64,000 nt of DNA, from assembly GCA_902362805.1 (NCBI GenBank), contig CABIXY010000004.1, forward strand, positions 62,001 through 126,000. Reading direction: 5' to 3'. This document shows positions 8,870 to 17,701 of this stretch, one piece after another (position 1 is the first letter of the stretch; each line of letters opens with the position of its first letter). The notes under the pieces are model-generated. The model was not told the DNA's origin. It made no database searches and saw only the letters and a list, made by a program, of their open reading frames with translations. This DNA is from Eubacteriaceae bacterium. GTDB lineage: Bacteria > Bacillota > Clostridia > Peptostreptococcales > Anaerovoracaceae. Made by a program: the position numbers and the translations under genes.

Positions 8870-9529
8870 ATGAACTTCGAAAATTATTTTCCACTATGGA
8901 ATGACTTAAACATAGCACAGAAAAAACTAATTTCAGACAATTTAATCACACAGAATGTAAAAAAAGGAACGATCATTCACAATGGAAACCTGGACTGTAC
9001 TGGGTTATTACTGGTTAAATCCGGGCAGCTTCGGACCTACATACTTTCAAATGAAGGACGAGAGATTACACTTTACCGTCTGTTCGATATGGATATGTGT
9101 CTTTTATCCGCCTCATGTATCATACGATCCATTCAATTTGAAGTAACCATTGAAGCAGAAAAAGATACTGACCTTTGGATCATCCCTGCTGAAATCTATA
9201 AGGGCATCATGAAAGAATCCGCTCCTGTCGCAAACTATACCAATGAGTTAATGGCTACCCGTTTTTCTGATGTCATGTGGCTGATTGAACAGATTATGTG
9301 GAAGAGTTTGGATAAGCGTGTTGCTTCATTTCTTTTAGAAGAAACATCCATTGAAGGAACAAATGAACTGAAAATCACTCACGAAACTATCGCAAACCAT
9401 CTTGGTTCCCACAGGGAAGTTATCACTCGAATGCTTCGATACTTTCAAGGCGAAGGACTCGTCAGACTCTCTCGCGGCAAAATAACAATCCTTGATTCGA
9501 AAAGACTGGAAACACTACAAAGATCATAA
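8870..9529 (+). CDS. Crp/Fnr-family transcriptional regulator
   Basis: 219 residues. The N-terminal half is a cyclic-nucleotide-binding-like beta-roll (GLLLVKSGQLRTYILSNEGREITLYRL) and the C-terminal half a winged HTH (ITHETIANHLGSHREVITRMLRYFQGEGLV). There is no N-terminal cysteine cluster for an iron-sulfur centre as in Fnr, although cysteines occur near residues 85-90. ATG at 8870 follows AAAGGAG. It converges on the CoA-disulfide reductase operon with a shared bidirectional terminator. Similar regulators often accompany CoA-disulfide reductase and rhodanese genes; control of that operon is an inference. Confidence 0.9.
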   Translation: MNFENYFPLWNDLNIAQKKLISDNLITQNVKKGTIIHNGNLDCTGLLLVKSGQLRTYILSNEGREITLYRLFDMDMCLLSASCIIRSIQFEVTIEAEKDTDLWIIPAEIYKGIMKESAPVANYTNELMATRFSDVMWLIEQIMWKSLDKRVASFLLEETSIEGTNELKITHETIANHLGSHREVITRMLRYFQGEGLVRLSRGKITILDSKRLETLQRS

Positions 9530-9544
9530 AACGTTTTTTTCTCT

Positions 9545-9604
9545 AAAGAATCCTCCATTTATCAGAATTATGAAAGTCATTCTAATAAATGGGGGATCTT
9601 TTTA
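9545..9604. terminator. Bidirectional terminator
   Basis: A long imperfect stem (AAAGAATCCTCCATTTAT and ATAAATGGGGGATCTTTTT) with T-runs on both strands separates the convergent crp-like gene and the CoA-disulfide reductase operon. Confidence 0.85.
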
Positions 9605-9640
9605 TACTACAATCAAACTATAAAAATATTTTATTTATTT

Positions 9641-11332
9641 CTAATAATCCATACCACATGCATATGATCTTTCAATCAGTGCATGGTCATTAGCCACTGC
9701 ATCATAAAAGCGGAATCCACCTGAAAAGTTGTATGTTTCATATCCATTTCCTTCCAAAATACGGCTTGCAATATAACTGCGTAGCCCACTCTGGCATATC
9801 AGGTAAACAGGCTTTCCCTTCTCAATTTCATTGATACGTTCCCTTAGTTCATCTACAGGAATGTTTTTGAATCCATCCATATGCCCCCTGTTAAATTCAC
9901 CTACAGTTCTCACATCCAGCAACACAACACTTTTATCTCTAGAAATCTTATCCATATCTTCCAGATGCCATTGTTTTAAGGTACCTTTTGCTATATTGTC
10001 TATCATGAATCCTGCCATATTTACAGGATCTTTGGCAGAGGAATAAGGCGGTGCATATGCGAGATCCAAATCCTTCAGCTGGGTTGCCTTCAGCCCTGCA
10101 TGAATTGCTGTTGCCAGCACATCAATACGTTTATCAACTCCTTCATATCCAATAATCTGAGCGCCAAGCAAACGATAGGTCTCTTTTTCAAAAACCACCT
10201 TCATGGTCATCACTTTTCCACCAGGATAGTAACCGGCATGACTCATAGGAGAAAGAATTACTGTATCTACCTCTAATCCTGACTTTTTGGCATTGGTTTC
10301 ATTGATACCTGTAGTAGCTGCTGTCATATCAAATACTTTGATAACGGAGCTTCCCTGACTGCCCAGGTAACGACTATCACCGCCACAAATATTATCAGCG
10401 ATGATTCTGCCCTGTTTATTGGCTGGTCCTGCCAAAGAAATCAGCGCATCATTACCCGTAACATAATGTTTTACCTGAACTGCATCACCTGCAGCATAAA
10501 TATCCGGTACAGAGGTTTCCATTCTGTCATTCACTACAATACTTTCCTTGATGCCAAGTTCCAGGCCGGCTTCTTTTGCTAATACTGTGTCTGGTGTGAC
10601 TCCGATTGCCAGAACTACCATATCAGCCTGAAGGGATGGATTATCTTTCAACAGGACCTCCACTCCGTTGTCTTTTTCTTTAAATCCTTCTACTGTATAG
10701 CCCAGTACCAGTTTTATCCCATGCTTTCTCATTTCATTATGGATCATGGATGCCATATCCAGGTCAAAAGGGTTCATCAGCTGCTTAGGCCTCTGGACAA
10801 TCGTAACATCCATGCCAAGCCCCCTCAAATTTTCAGCCAGTTCCAGACCAATAAAACCGCCCCCTGCCAATACAGCCGATTTTGGATGATTCTTATTTAT
10901 ATATTCCTTTATCCGAAAAGTGTCTTCTACAGTACGAAGTGTAAAAAGTTTATCAATACCTACTCCGGGAAGTCTCGGCTGTGTTGGCTTTGCACCTGGA
11001 GAGAGGATCAGCTTATCATAGTTTTCTTCAAATATCTCACCATTCTCTAAATTTTTCACTGAAACCGTTTTACGTTCCGGATGTATGGAGATAACTTCAT
11101 GATGAATTTTCATGTTAATACGGAAGCGTTTAAAAAAACTCTCTGGTGTCTGTAGTGTAAGTTCTTCCGGGTCTGTGATCACGTCTCCAATATAATATGG
11201 AAGTCCACAATTTGCATAGGATATGTATCCGGATCTTTCAAACACAGTAATTTCAGCATGTTCATTCAGTCTGCGTATTCTTGCTGCAGCTGTAGCTCCT
11301 CCGGCTACACCTCCTACAATTATTACCTTCAT
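9641..11332 (-). CDS. CoA-disulfide reductase / NADH oxidase with C-terminal rhodanese domain
   Basis: 563-residue FAD enzyme. FAD-binding GGVAGGATAAARIRRL at the N-terminus, the redox cysteine in SYANCGLPYYIG near residue 43, an NAD(P)-binding GGGFIGLELAENL near residue 157, the second FAD motif (DIYAAGDAV) and a dimerisation domain precede a C-terminal rhodanese domain with active-site Cys in VYLICQSGLRS. Such fusions (CoADR-Rhd) reduce CoA disulfide, persulfides or polysulfide with NADH. Last gene of the operon with SDR, thioredoxin and a separate rhodanese; start 1 base after the rhodanese stop with AAAGGTGG in front. Confidence 0.95.
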   Translation of the reverse strand: MKVIIVGGVAGGATAAARIRRLNEHAEITVFERSGYISYANCGLPYYIGDVITDPEELTLQTPESFFKRFRINMKIHHEVISIHPERKTVSVKNLENGEIFEENYDKLILSPGAKPTQPRLPGVGIDKLFTLRTVEDTFRIKEYINKNHPKSAVLAGGGFIGLELAENLRGLGMDVTIVQRPKQLMNPFDLDMASMIHNEMRKHGIKLVLGYTVEGFKEKDNGVEVLLKDNPSLQADMVVLAIGVTPDTVLAKEAGLELGIKESIVVNDRMETSVPDIYAAGDAVQVKHYVTGNDALISLAGPANKQGRIIADNICGGDSRYLGSQGSSVIKVFDMTAATTGINETNAKKSGLEVDTVILSPMSHAGYYPGGKVMTMKVVFEKETYRLLGAQIIGYEGVDKRIDVLATAIHAGLKATQLKDLDLAYAPPYSSAKDPVNMAGFMIDNIAKGTLKQWHLEDMDKISRDKSVVLLDVRTVGEFNRGHMDGFKNIPVDELRERINEIEKGKPVYLICQSGLRSYIASRILEGNGYETYNFSGGFRFYDAVANDHALIERSYACGMDY

Positions 11333-11333
11333 C

Positions 11334-11654
11334 TTATTTTTCCACCTTTCCTGAGTAAGCTACAATGCCACCGATATTATTTACTTTAGAATATCCCATT
11401 CGTTGCAGTATCCCAGTTGCCTGGCGGCTTCGTGAACCGGAATAACAGTATACAAACAGTGGAATATCCTTATTCTTCGCTACAGAAGCAATATTGTCAA
11501 GTTGCTGCAACGGCACATTTTTACTTTCTGGTATATGTCCTTCCTGATATTCCTGCGGTGTACGTACATCCAGCAGAACTGCATCATCAGTCCTTTTATA
11601 TTCTTCTATGCCTTGATTAATATTCGACTGTTTAAAGAGATCGAAAAATCCCAT
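11334..11654 (-). CDS. Rhodanese-domain protein
   Basis: 106-residue single-domain sulfurtransferase. The active loop is VYCYSGSRSRQA with the catalytic Cys, and DVRTPQEYQEGHIPESKNVPL is the conserved CH2-type motif. The ATG at 11654 is preferred to a GTG at 11660 because the purine-rich GGGGGG site is better spaced. Between thioredoxin and CoADR-rhodanese, it would carry sulfane sulfur in the same persulfide/thiol pathway. Confidence 0.93.
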   Translation of the reverse strand: MGFFDLFKQSNINQGIEEYKRTDDAVLLDVRTPQEYQEGHIPESKNVPLQQLDNIASVAKNKDIPLFVYCYSGSRSRQATGILQRMGYSKVNNIGGIVAYSGKVEK

Positions 11655-11666
11655 TAGCACACCCCC

Positions 11667-11972
11667 CTAAAGCATTTCTAAAATCGCATTCTTAGGTCTC
11701 GCACCTGAAACCTGCTGTACAATCTTCCCATTCTTCATAACCACTAAAGTTGGAATGCTCATAATACTGAACTTATTTGCCAGTTCAGGCTCTTCATCTA
11801 CATTAATCTTTCCAACTTTAATATCTCTACGCTCACTTGCAATCTCCTCTACAATAGGTACTACCATACGGCAAGGCGCACACCAAGATGCCCAAAAATC
11901 TAAAAGAACGGGTTTATCGGAATTCAGTACTTCGTTCTGAAAATTATTTTTATTGATATTAATAGCAGACAT
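11667..11972 (-). CDS. Thioredoxin
   Basis: 101 residues with the canonical WCAPC active site at about residue 28-32, the cis-proline motif (SIPTLVVMKNG) and normal length. Cytosolic disulfide reductant, likely for peroxiredoxin and persulfide turnover. AAGGAGG lies before the ATG. Follows the SDR gene by about 90 bp and precedes the rhodanese by 12 bp in the same direction. Confidence 0.96.
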   Translation of the reverse strand: MSAININKNNFQNEVLNSDKPVLLDFWASWCAPCRMVVPIVEEIASERRDIKVGKINVDEEPELANKFSIMSIPTLVVMKNGKIVQQVSGARPKNAILEML

Positions 11973-12064
11973 TTTACAGTCCTCCTTATCTTTTTCTTTT
12001 TGTAGATTTATTATAGTCTTAATTTCATTTATTTTCCGTGATTACATCACCATACCTCATTAAC

Positions 12065-12811
12065 TTAACTTCTTGCCATACCATCTACACTTAATATAAC
12101 ACCTGTAATGTAACTCGCCTCATCTGAAGCAAGAAACACAAACGCATTGGCAATATCTTCTGGCTGTCCAAGACGACGCAATGGAATTCTTTCAATCATA
12201 GGTTCGATAACTTCCTTTGGCACGGCCTTCATCATATCAGTTTCTGTAATTCCAGGTGCAACAGCATTAACACGAATACCTTTAGGTCCTAGTTCTCTTG
12301 CTAATGATACAGTCAATCCGTTTACTGCAAACTTCGATGCCGGATAAGCAAACCCACTTGGCTGTCCCGAAATACTCACCATGGAAGAAGTTGAGAGAAT
12401 GACCCCCTTGCCTCTTGCCACCATACATTCTGCTGCTACACGAGTAGTATTAAATACTCCTTTTACATTTAGATCCATGACTTTATCAAAAGTCTCCTCT
12501 GTATAATCCATAAATGAGGTGTTTTCTGAAATCCCTGCATTATTTACCAGTATGTCGACACATCCATATTTTTCAGTTGCCTCTTTAAAAGCCTTTCTGA
12601 CAGACTCCATGCTTGCTAGATTTGGACTAATTCCAGCAACTATTGCATTGGGATATTTTTCTTTTAATTTATCTACAGCAACATCTGCCGATTCCTGTGA
12701 ACTTGCTGCCAACACAACTGAAGCACCTTCCTTCAAGAATTTATCAGCTGTAGCAAATCCTATACCACGGCTTCCACCAGTAATGATTGCAACTTTATCT
12801 TTTAATCTCAT
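12065..12811 (-). CDS. Short-chain dehydrogenase/reductase (FabG/BaiA-like)
   Basis: 248-residue NAD(P)-dependent oxidoreductase of the classical SDR fold. It has TGGSRGIG cofactor binding at residues 12-19, NNAG near 89, the catalytic Ser and YPASK near 140-160, and a C-terminal SVDG. The overall layout, including the last residues, reminds me of bile-acid BaiA-type hydroxysteroid dehydrogenases as well as of FabG 3-oxoacyl-ACP reductase; the two cannot be separated by eye and no fatty-acid genes are nearby. First gene of the leftward run to CoADR-rhodanese, with AAGGAGG before the ATG. Confidence 0.88.
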   Translation of the reverse strand: MRLKDKVAIITGGSRGIGFATADKFLKEGASVVLAASSQESADVAVDKLKEKYPNAIVAGISPNLASMESVRKAFKEATEKYGCVDILVNNAGISENTSFMDYTEETFDKVMDLNVKGVFNTTRVAAECMVARGKGVILSTSSMVSISGQPSGFAYPASKFAVNGLTVSLARELGPKGIRVNAVAPGITETDMMKAVPKEVIEPMIERIPLRRLGQPEDIANAFVFLASDEASYITGVILSVDGMARS

Positions 12812-12893
12812 TTAGACTACCTCCTTACTTTGTTTGTAGTTACATTATAAGCAAAAGGTAAACCATTTTCTGTGATATCATCACAAACTATCG

Positions 12894-12932
12894 CAATAAA
12901 AAACCCTGTTGCTCACACGCACCAGGGTTTTT
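12894..12932 (-). terminator. Rho-independent terminator of rubredoxin copy 2
   Basis: On the minus strand AAACCCTGGTGCGTG...CAACAGGGTTTTTT, a stem and T-run equivalent to that after copy 1. Confidence 0.8.
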
Positions 12933-12964
12933 GTTTATCTATCCGTATTTAAATAATCAGAATT

Positions 12965-13123
12965 TTATTCAACTTCTGAAAACTGATCTTTTCCAACATT
13001 ACATAATGGGCATTCAAAATCTTCTGGAACGTCCTCCCACTTTGTTCCTGGTGCAATACCACCTTCAGGATAACCTTCCTCTTCATCATATTCCCATCCG
13101 CAAACGTCACATACATATTTCAT
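12965..13123 (-). CDS. Rubredoxin (copy 2)
   Basis: 52-residue rubredoxin with CDVC and CPLC iron ligands, identical in protein sequence to the copy at 7340-7498; the differences I can see within the gene are synonymous third-position changes. The start ATG at 13123 follows AGGAGGAAC; an in-frame upstream extension has no ribosome site. It sits between the SDR operon and desulfoferrodoxin, which is the expected electron acceptor. Confidence 0.97.
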   Translation of the reverse strand: MKYVCDVCGWEYDEEEGYPEGGIAPGTKWEDVPEDFECPLCNVGKDQFSEVE

Positions 13124-13214
13124 TAGTTTGTTCCTCCTTATAAATATATTAATACACAGCATATATTACTGTTGTATTTGTGTTGTTCTGTAACCTTAAT
13201 ATGTATAAATGCTT

Positions 13215-13589
13215 TTAGCATTTCCATAATCCATGCAGGTTACAATATGCATATACCTCTTCTACCTGTTCACCATCGCAAAGACAAAGATCTGCTACCG
13301 GCTCCTGCCCTGGATTTAACTGTTTTCTGTATATTCCCTGGTTTGTATTTAATGTAATCCACTCAATGAAATGCTCTTCAAGCATTGGATGTTTTGTCTC
13401 TCCGACCACGACATGAACATGACTGCCTTCTATCGTATATACAGGTACATGCTTCTCGACAGCAGCATCTGTCACTCCGGCTTTTAATTCCTGCATAGGT
13501 TCTCCGCAACAAATTACAGGTACACCCTTATCCTTTACCTTTTCAACAATGTTTCCACAATGCTTACAAATATAATACCTTACTTCCAT
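13215..13589 (-). CDS. Desulfoferrodoxin (superoxide reductase)
   Basis: 124-residue two-domain enzyme that reduces superoxide without releasing oxygen. The N-terminal desulforedoxin-like domain has CKHCG and CCGEPM cysteine ligands; the C-terminal catalytic domain has the His ligands (KHVPVY, SHVHVVVGE, KHPMLEEHFIEWI) and the Cys-His pair (CNLHGLW). All expected ligands are present. ATG at 13589 is chosen because GGAG precedes it; the upstream ATG adds six residues absent from the family. Downstream of the rubrerythrin fusion in the PerR operon. Confidence 0.95.
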   Translation of the reverse strand: MEVRYYICKHCGNIVEKVKDKGVPVICCGEPMQELKAGVTDAAVEKHVPVYTIEGSHVHVVVGETKHPMLEEHFIEWITLNTNQGIYRKQLNPGQEPVADLCLCDGEQVEEVYAYCNLHGLWKC

Positions 13590-13635
13590 GCCTTTTTCTC
13601 CTTCCATGTGTAAAATTTATAATTCAATTGTCTCC

Positions 13636-14817
13636 TTAATAATTCTCTTCATGTACTTCAAAATAGCTCTGTGGATGATTACATACCGGACATACTTCAG
13701 GCGCCTTAGTTCCTACCACAATATGTCCACAGTTACGGCATTCCCATACCTTAACTTCGCTCTTTTCAAATACCTGTGAAGTTTCAATATTCTTAAGAAG
13801 TGCACGATATCTTTCCTCATGGTGCTTCTCAATCTCACCTACTGCCCTGAATTTTGCTGCAAGCTCAGGGAATCCTTCTTCCTCAGCCGTTTTAGCAAAG
13901 CCATCATACATATCTGTCCACTCATAATTTTCGCCTTCTGCCGCTGCCACCAGGTTTGCCTTTGTATCACCAATTCCTGCTAATTCCTTGAACCACATCT
14001 TTGCATGTTCTTTCTCATTATCTGCAGTCTTTAAAAACAATGCTGACATCTGCTCGTAACCTTCCTTTTTCGCTACAGAAGCAAAATATGTATACTTATT
14101 TCTTGCCTGTGATTCCCCTGCAAATGCCTCCTGTAAATTCTTCTCTGTCTGTGTTCCTGCATATTTGTTTGCTGCCATCTCTTTTACCTCCGTTTTCTTT
14201 ACTACTTTTTCAAAATCTGATGCCGGGTGCTTGCACAAAGGACATATAAAGTCATCTGGTAATTCCTCGCCTACATATTCATATCCGCAAATTCTGCAAC
14301 GCCATATTGTCTGACTGTCCTCTGTTTTTCCAACCTCCTGTGGCTTAGGCTTAATATTATTCTGATAATAATCATATGTTACTGAAGGAACATTGCTTAA
14401 AACTTCCATATCGGTTATCTCACCGATAAACATCGTATGTGAACCCAAGTCCTCTGTTTTAGTAACTGTCACAGAAATGTATGCATTTGTACCTTCTGTA
14501 ATATAATAAATACCATTTGTGCCCCTGGCACACTGCTCAAAGGCTTCAAACTTATTAGTATCTCTTCCTGATTGGAAGCCAAAATGTTTGAACAATTCAA
14601 ATTGTGCCTTCTGACTTAAGACTGATACAGTAAATTTTCCGGTTCTTTGAATCATATCATGCGTATAATTTGCCTTATTTACACAGATACTTAACTGGTT
14701 TGGTTCCGAAGCTGCCTGAATAGCTGTATTAATGATACATCCGTTATCTTTTTCTGCTTCTTTAGCGGTCAATATAAACAGTCCATAACTCAACTTATAC
14801 ATTGCTTTCCTATCCAT
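13636..14817 (-). CDS. Flavin reductase-rubredoxin-rubrerythrin-rubredoxin fusion
   Basis: 393-residue multidomain redox protein. Residues 1-155 form a flavin-reductase/flavoredoxin-like FMN domain ([22 protein letters not shown]); 168-200 a rubredoxin (CRICGY, CPLC); 213-345 a ferritin-like di-iron domain ([19 protein letters not shown], with the EKEH and EKHHEERY helices); 357-393 a rubrerythrin-type rubredoxin tail (CRNCG, CPVC). It puts an NAD(P)H-to-peroxide electron path in one chain. Start ATG lies within the perR 3' end with AAGGAGG. Part of perR-rbr-dfx. Confidence 0.95.
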   Translation of the reverse strand: MDRKAMYKLSYGLFILTAKEAEKDNGCIINTAIQAASEPNQLSICVNKANYTHDMIQRTGKFTVSVLSQKAQFELFKHFGFQSGRDTNKFEAFEQCARGTNGIYYITEGTNAYISVTVTKTEDLGSHTMFIGEITDMEVLSNVPSVTYDYYQNNIKPKPQEVGKTEDSQTIWRCRICGYEYVGEELPDDFICPLCKHPASDFEKVVKKTEVKEMAANKYAGTQTEKNLQEAFAGESQARNKYTYFASVAKKEGYEQMSALFLKTADNEKEHAKMWFKELAGIGDTKANLVAAAEGENYEWTDMYDGFAKTAEEEGFPELAAKFRAVGEIEKHHEERYRALLKNIETSQVFEKSEVKVWECRNCGHIVVGTKAPEVCPVCNHPQSYFEVHEENY

Positions 14818-15217
14818 GCTGTTCCTCCTTTACCTTCTCCCTGCATTTCGGGCAAATGCCTTTAAATGAAATATCATAATCCACAAATTCAATTCCATGA
14901 GTGTTATGAATTCTTTCCAGCAAATCCGGTATTTGATCCATATCCACATCAAAAATTTCACCGCACTTTATACATCTTACATGGTAATGATTTTTCAATA
15001 TAAAATCAAATCGGTTCGGTCCATCCGGAACTTCAACCTTTCTTAATGCACCTTCCTCTACCAATATATCAAGATTTCTATATACAGTTCCTTTCCCAAT
15101 TGTTGGATATGCTTCTTTTATAAATTCATACACTTCATTTGCCGTAACGTGTCTTCTCATTTCGTATACGGTATTTCTTACAAGATCTTTTTGAATGGTA
15201 TTTCTTCTACTTGTCAT
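14810..15217 (-). CDS. perR: PerR/Fur-family peroxide-responsive repressor
   Basis: 135-residue metalloregulator: winged HTH ([30 protein letters not shown]) and metal domain with HYHVRC and the two CxxC zinc pairs (CIKC, CPKC). The residue after IF in CGEIFDVD is Asp, as in PerR, where Fur has Glu, so I favour peroxide sensing. It precedes and overlaps the rubrerythrin fusion by 8 bases, so it probably regulates its own operon and the neighbouring bcp-yaaA genes. Confidence 0.88.
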   Translation of the reverse strand: MTSRRNTIQKDLVRNTVYEMRRHVTANEVYEFIKEAYPTIGKGTVYRNLDILVEEGALRKVEVPDGPNRFDFILKNHYHVRCIKCGEIFDVDMDQIPDLLERIHNTHGIEFVDYDISFKGICPKCREKVKEEQHG

Positions 15218-15239
15218 TCGTCCTCCTTATTAGGATTAG

Positions 15240-15304
15240 TTCTTAATAAGGATTATATACCACTATTATCCTGTTGTCAATAAAAATAGTAATAGTTCTC
15301 ATTA
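15240..15304. promoter_or_regulatory. AT-rich PerR-box-like region upstream of perR
   Basis: TAATAGTTCTCATTATTA near 15288 is an imperfect dyad similar to PerR boxes, and TTATTAGGATTAGTTCTTAATAA overlaps the perR upstream region from about 15227. Placement 5' of perR supports autoregulation; the exact operator is uncertain. Confidence 0.45.
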
Positions 15305-15307
15305 TTA

Positions 15308-16057
15308 TTATTTTATTTTGCGTTCAAATACATATTCTGAATCTGAAGATAAATCCGGCCTAAACGAATATCCGAGTCTGTCAAATTTCTGAATTTCCAC
15401 CGGATTTTCAATATTATTTTCCGCTATGAATCTGACCATTTCACCACGAGCCATCTTGGCATAGGTACCTTTTGTTACAAATTTATCTCCGGATAACTCA
15501 CAAAATACAATCGTAATATATCTGTCCTGTGGTGTCAGATACTTTTCTATACATTTTGAGTATTCTTTTGATGCAAGATTAATGATAATCCTACTGTCAT
15601 CGATTACTGAGCGGTATAACAATTCTCCCCAGTACTCATACAGATTTTTTGCATCTCCAATTCCAACCTTTGTCTGCATTTCAAGACGATAAGGAGTCAC
15701 ACCATCCATTGGTTTTAAAATGCCATAAAACGCAGACAAGATTCTTAAATGATTTTGCAAATACTCAAACTGCTGGATTTCAAACACAGATGGTGCCATA
15801 TATTGAAATGCAATCCCTTCATATGCTAAAACAGCCGGAGTAAGCCTGTTATAAAGATCCATATTTTCCAATCTGTTAAAGTTCTGCTCTGCAATCTTGT
15901 CATTACATTTCCATATAGCTTTCAATTCTTCTTTTGATTTGCTTTTCATCCAGTTTAATACTTCTGCTGTCTTATCAATATAGACAGGCAGTTCAACCGG
16001 TGCTAAGTTATCGGTATCTACAATCATCTTTTTTGCAGGTGATAAAATAATCTTCAT
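15308..16057 (-). CDS. yaaA: Peroxide stress protein YaaA
   Basis: 249-residue YaaA/DUF328 protein that limits free iron and DNA damage during hydrogen peroxide stress in Escherichia coli. The N-terminal KIILSPAKKM and the C-terminal KFDRLGYSF are the family signatures, and length is typical. It overlaps the bcp stop by one base (TAATG), a coupled pair, which fits the peroxide-defence context. Confidence 0.93.
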   Translation of the reverse strand: MKIILSPAKKMIVDTDNLAPVELPVYIDKTAEVLNWMKSKSKEELKAIWKCNDKIAEQNFNRLENMDLYNRLTPAVLAYEGIAFQYMAPSVFEIQQFEYLQNHLRILSAFYGILKPMDGVTPYRLEMQTKVGIGDAKNLYEYWGELLYRSVIDDSRIIINLASKEYSKCIEKYLTPQDRYITIVFCELSGDKFVTKGTYAKMARGEMVRFIAENNIENPVEIQKFDRLGYSFRPDLSSDSEYVFERKIK

Positions 16058-16512
16058 TATGCCAATTCCTTAAGCATATTTTCAGGATCATCTGCCGCCT
16101 TGACTTTATCATTTGCCTTTATAATGATTCCCTGCTCATCAATAAGATATGTAGTTCTTACTACACCCATAGATACTTTTCCATAATTTTTCTTTTCTTT
16201 CCAGACATCATATGCTTCAATAACTTTACGCTCCGGATCTGCTAATAGCGTAAATGCCAGTCCGTATTTTTCTTCAAATCTCTTGTGAGACGCTACAGAG
16301 TCCTTGCTTACTCCGAGAATAACAGCTCCCTTCTCAGTAAACTGTGGATAACGCTCAGAAAAGCCACATGCCTGCTTCGTACATCCTGGTGTATTATCCT
16401 TTGGATAAAAATATAAAATTATTTTTTTACCTAAATAATCACTTAATTTATGCACTTCTCCGTTCTGATCCGGCAATTCAAACTCCGGTGCTTTTATTCC
16501 TAACTCTAACAT
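16057..16512 (-). CDS. bcp: Peroxiredoxin, Bcp/PrxQ type
   Basis: 151-residue thiol peroxidase. Peroxidatic Cys is in DNTPGCTKQACGF with a second Cys five residues later, the PrxQ arrangement. It uses thioredoxin to reduce peroxides. Between the small membrane protein and yaaA in one tight operon. Confidence 0.95.
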   Translation of the reverse strand: MLELGIKAPEFELPDQNGEVHKLSDYLGKKIILYFYPKDNTPGCTKQACGFSERYPQFTEKGAVILGVSKDSVASHKRFEEKYGLAFTLLADPERKVIEAYDVWKEKKNYGKVSMGVVRTTYLIDEQGIIIKANDKVKAADDPENMLKELA

Positions 16513-16515
16513 TTA

Positions 16516-16725
16516 CTATTCCTCCGCTTTTGTACTTTCCACCTGTTTTCTTGTTCTTTTATTGCCTGAAATCATTTTATGACCAGAATAGACTGCCATA
16601 ATCATGCATATCAGAGAGCCAAATGCAAAGTATTTGTGTGCTGCTTTTAACCCTTTATATCCTGTATAAAAAGTTCCAATCATTGTGATTAAAGCTCCTA
16701 CTGACCAATATTTATGTGCTTTCAT
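16516..16725 (-). CDS. Small two-helix membrane protein (paralogue of 18199-18405)
   Basis: 69 residues starting MKAHKYW, with two hydrophobic helices (SVGALITMIGTFYTGY and FAFGSLICMIMAVYSG) separated by KAAHKYF, so an internal repeat of a HKYxx-helix unit. TGGAGG before the ATG at 16725 decides the start over a longer in-frame option. Function unknown. First gene before bcp-yaaA. A close paralogue lies 1.5 kb away on the other strand. Confidence 0.8.
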   Translation of the reverse strand: MKAHKYWSVGALITMIGTFYTGYKGLKAAHKYFAFGSLICMIMAVYSGHKMISGNKRTRKQVESTKAEE

Positions 16726-16904
16726 GTAATTCCTCCATTTTTTCAGTGTATTCAATTCTAATTATACGCTACCATATTCCTATGTCAATTTGATAATAGA
16801 GCACTCCTATAAAATTTTTCAAAATATCATTGTCAAAACTATGTTTTGTTATCCTTTAATTTATCTTTGAAATAATTGACAAAAAGCTTGCTTTCAGGAG
16901 ATTA

Positions 16905-17333
16905 CTATTTAATCTCTTTTCCATCTATATATAGTTGAAATTTATCAGGATTATTGACAACATCATAGTCCTTTCCGTATTCTACAGGTCTATATTCGGC
17001 TGTCATTACCGATTCCCCGTCTTCAATATCCTCTTTCCATAAATAGATGTTCATATCAATGCTCGTCGCATATCCTCTATCTGTGGAGAATTTTGTCGAA
17101 TGAAAAGAATCATCCTTGTACATCTGCAAAAGTTTTCTTGCAAACGCTTCTCTATCCTCAATATTTTTCCGGTTAGCAACCACGGTAATATTTACATCTA
17201 GATTTACGGAAAATGTTCCAACTACATCCGGTTCGCCTTCCTTATGACCAGATTCAGATTTCCCATAAATACTTCCTGCAGCAATTATCAAGATCACTGC
17301 TCCTGAAATCAATGCAATTATCTTTTTCTTCAT
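16905..17333 (-). CDS. Secreted or membrane-anchored hypothetical protein
   Basis: 142 residues. Lys-rich N-terminus and a hydrophobic stretch (IIALISGAVILIIAAGSIYG) form a signal anchor without a lipobox cysteine; the rest is hydrophilic and probably extracytoplasmic. No family recognised. Four bases after the preceding small gene, so co-transcribed with it. Confidence 0.65.
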   Translation of the reverse strand: MKKKIIALISGAVILIIAAGSIYGKSESGHKEGEPDVVGTFSVNLDVNITVVANRKNIEDREAFARKLLQMYKDDSFHSTKFSTDRGYATSIDMNIYLWKEDIEDGESVMTAEYRPVEYGKDYDVVNNPDKFQLYIDGKEIK

Positions 17334-17337
17334 CTTT

Positions 17338-17550
17338 TTATTTTCCTTTTAGTTTTTTTACTGCGTAATTGATTACTTCTTCCGGTGTAGGTCTTTCTCC
17401 TTTAAGTGTCATTTTCTTCCATTCTTCCTGCACAGCCGGATCAGGATTATCAAATCCTGCATCTATGGCTATCTGCATTTCTCTGCGTACTTCTTCTGGT
17501 GTTGTGTTGTACTTTTCTGCAATCTTCTGATAAATAGTTTTCTCTCTCAT
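17338..17550 (-). CDS. Small Spo0A C-terminal-like protein
   Basis: 70 residues, MREKTIYQKIAEKYNTTPEE then VRREMQIAIDAGFDNPD. It resembles a set of short clostridial proteins that match the Spo0A C-terminal HTH profile; DNA binding is not established. GGAGG lies 7 bases before the ATG. A perfect palindrome GTTCTATAGAAC at 17587 is in its promoter region. Confidence 0.7.
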   Translation of the reverse strand: MREKTIYQKIAEKYNTTPEEVRREMQIAIDAGFDNPDPAVQEEWKKMTLKGERPTPEEVINYAVKKLKGK

Positions 17551-17586
17551 TCATTTTCCTCCGATATATAATTGGAATTATGTCTT

Positions 17587-17598
17587 GTTCTATAGAAC
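17587..17598. promoter_or_regulatory. GTTCTATAGAAC palindrome
   Basis: Perfect 12-bp palindrome about 40 bp upstream of the 17338-17550 gene. Related half-sites occur around the nearby XRE gene at 18032 and 18102, so it may be an operator of that regulator. Confidence 0.5.
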
Positions 17599-17661
17599 CA
17601 ATTTAGCATATTTCTATTATCATGAAAAGACACTTTACAATTTAAAGCGGAATAAAAAGTC

Positions 17662-17690
17662 AAAAAAAAGAAGAGCTACTTGCTCTTCCC
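17662..17690 (-). terminator. Rho-independent terminator after the XRE gene
   Basis: GAAGAGC-AAGTA-GCTCTTC followed by eight T on the minus strand, directly after the stop of the 17702-18019 gene. Confidence 0.88.
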
Positions 17691-17701
17691 ATTTTGTCAT
17701 A

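Larger units (their letters stand above)
12894..13184. repeat. Direct repeat copy 2: rubredoxin gene with its promoter and terminator
   Basis: Second copy of the 290-bp unit at 7267-7560, in the same orientation. Terminator, gene and upstream AT-rich segment (TATTAATACACAGC and following) are all duplicated. Confidence 0.9.
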
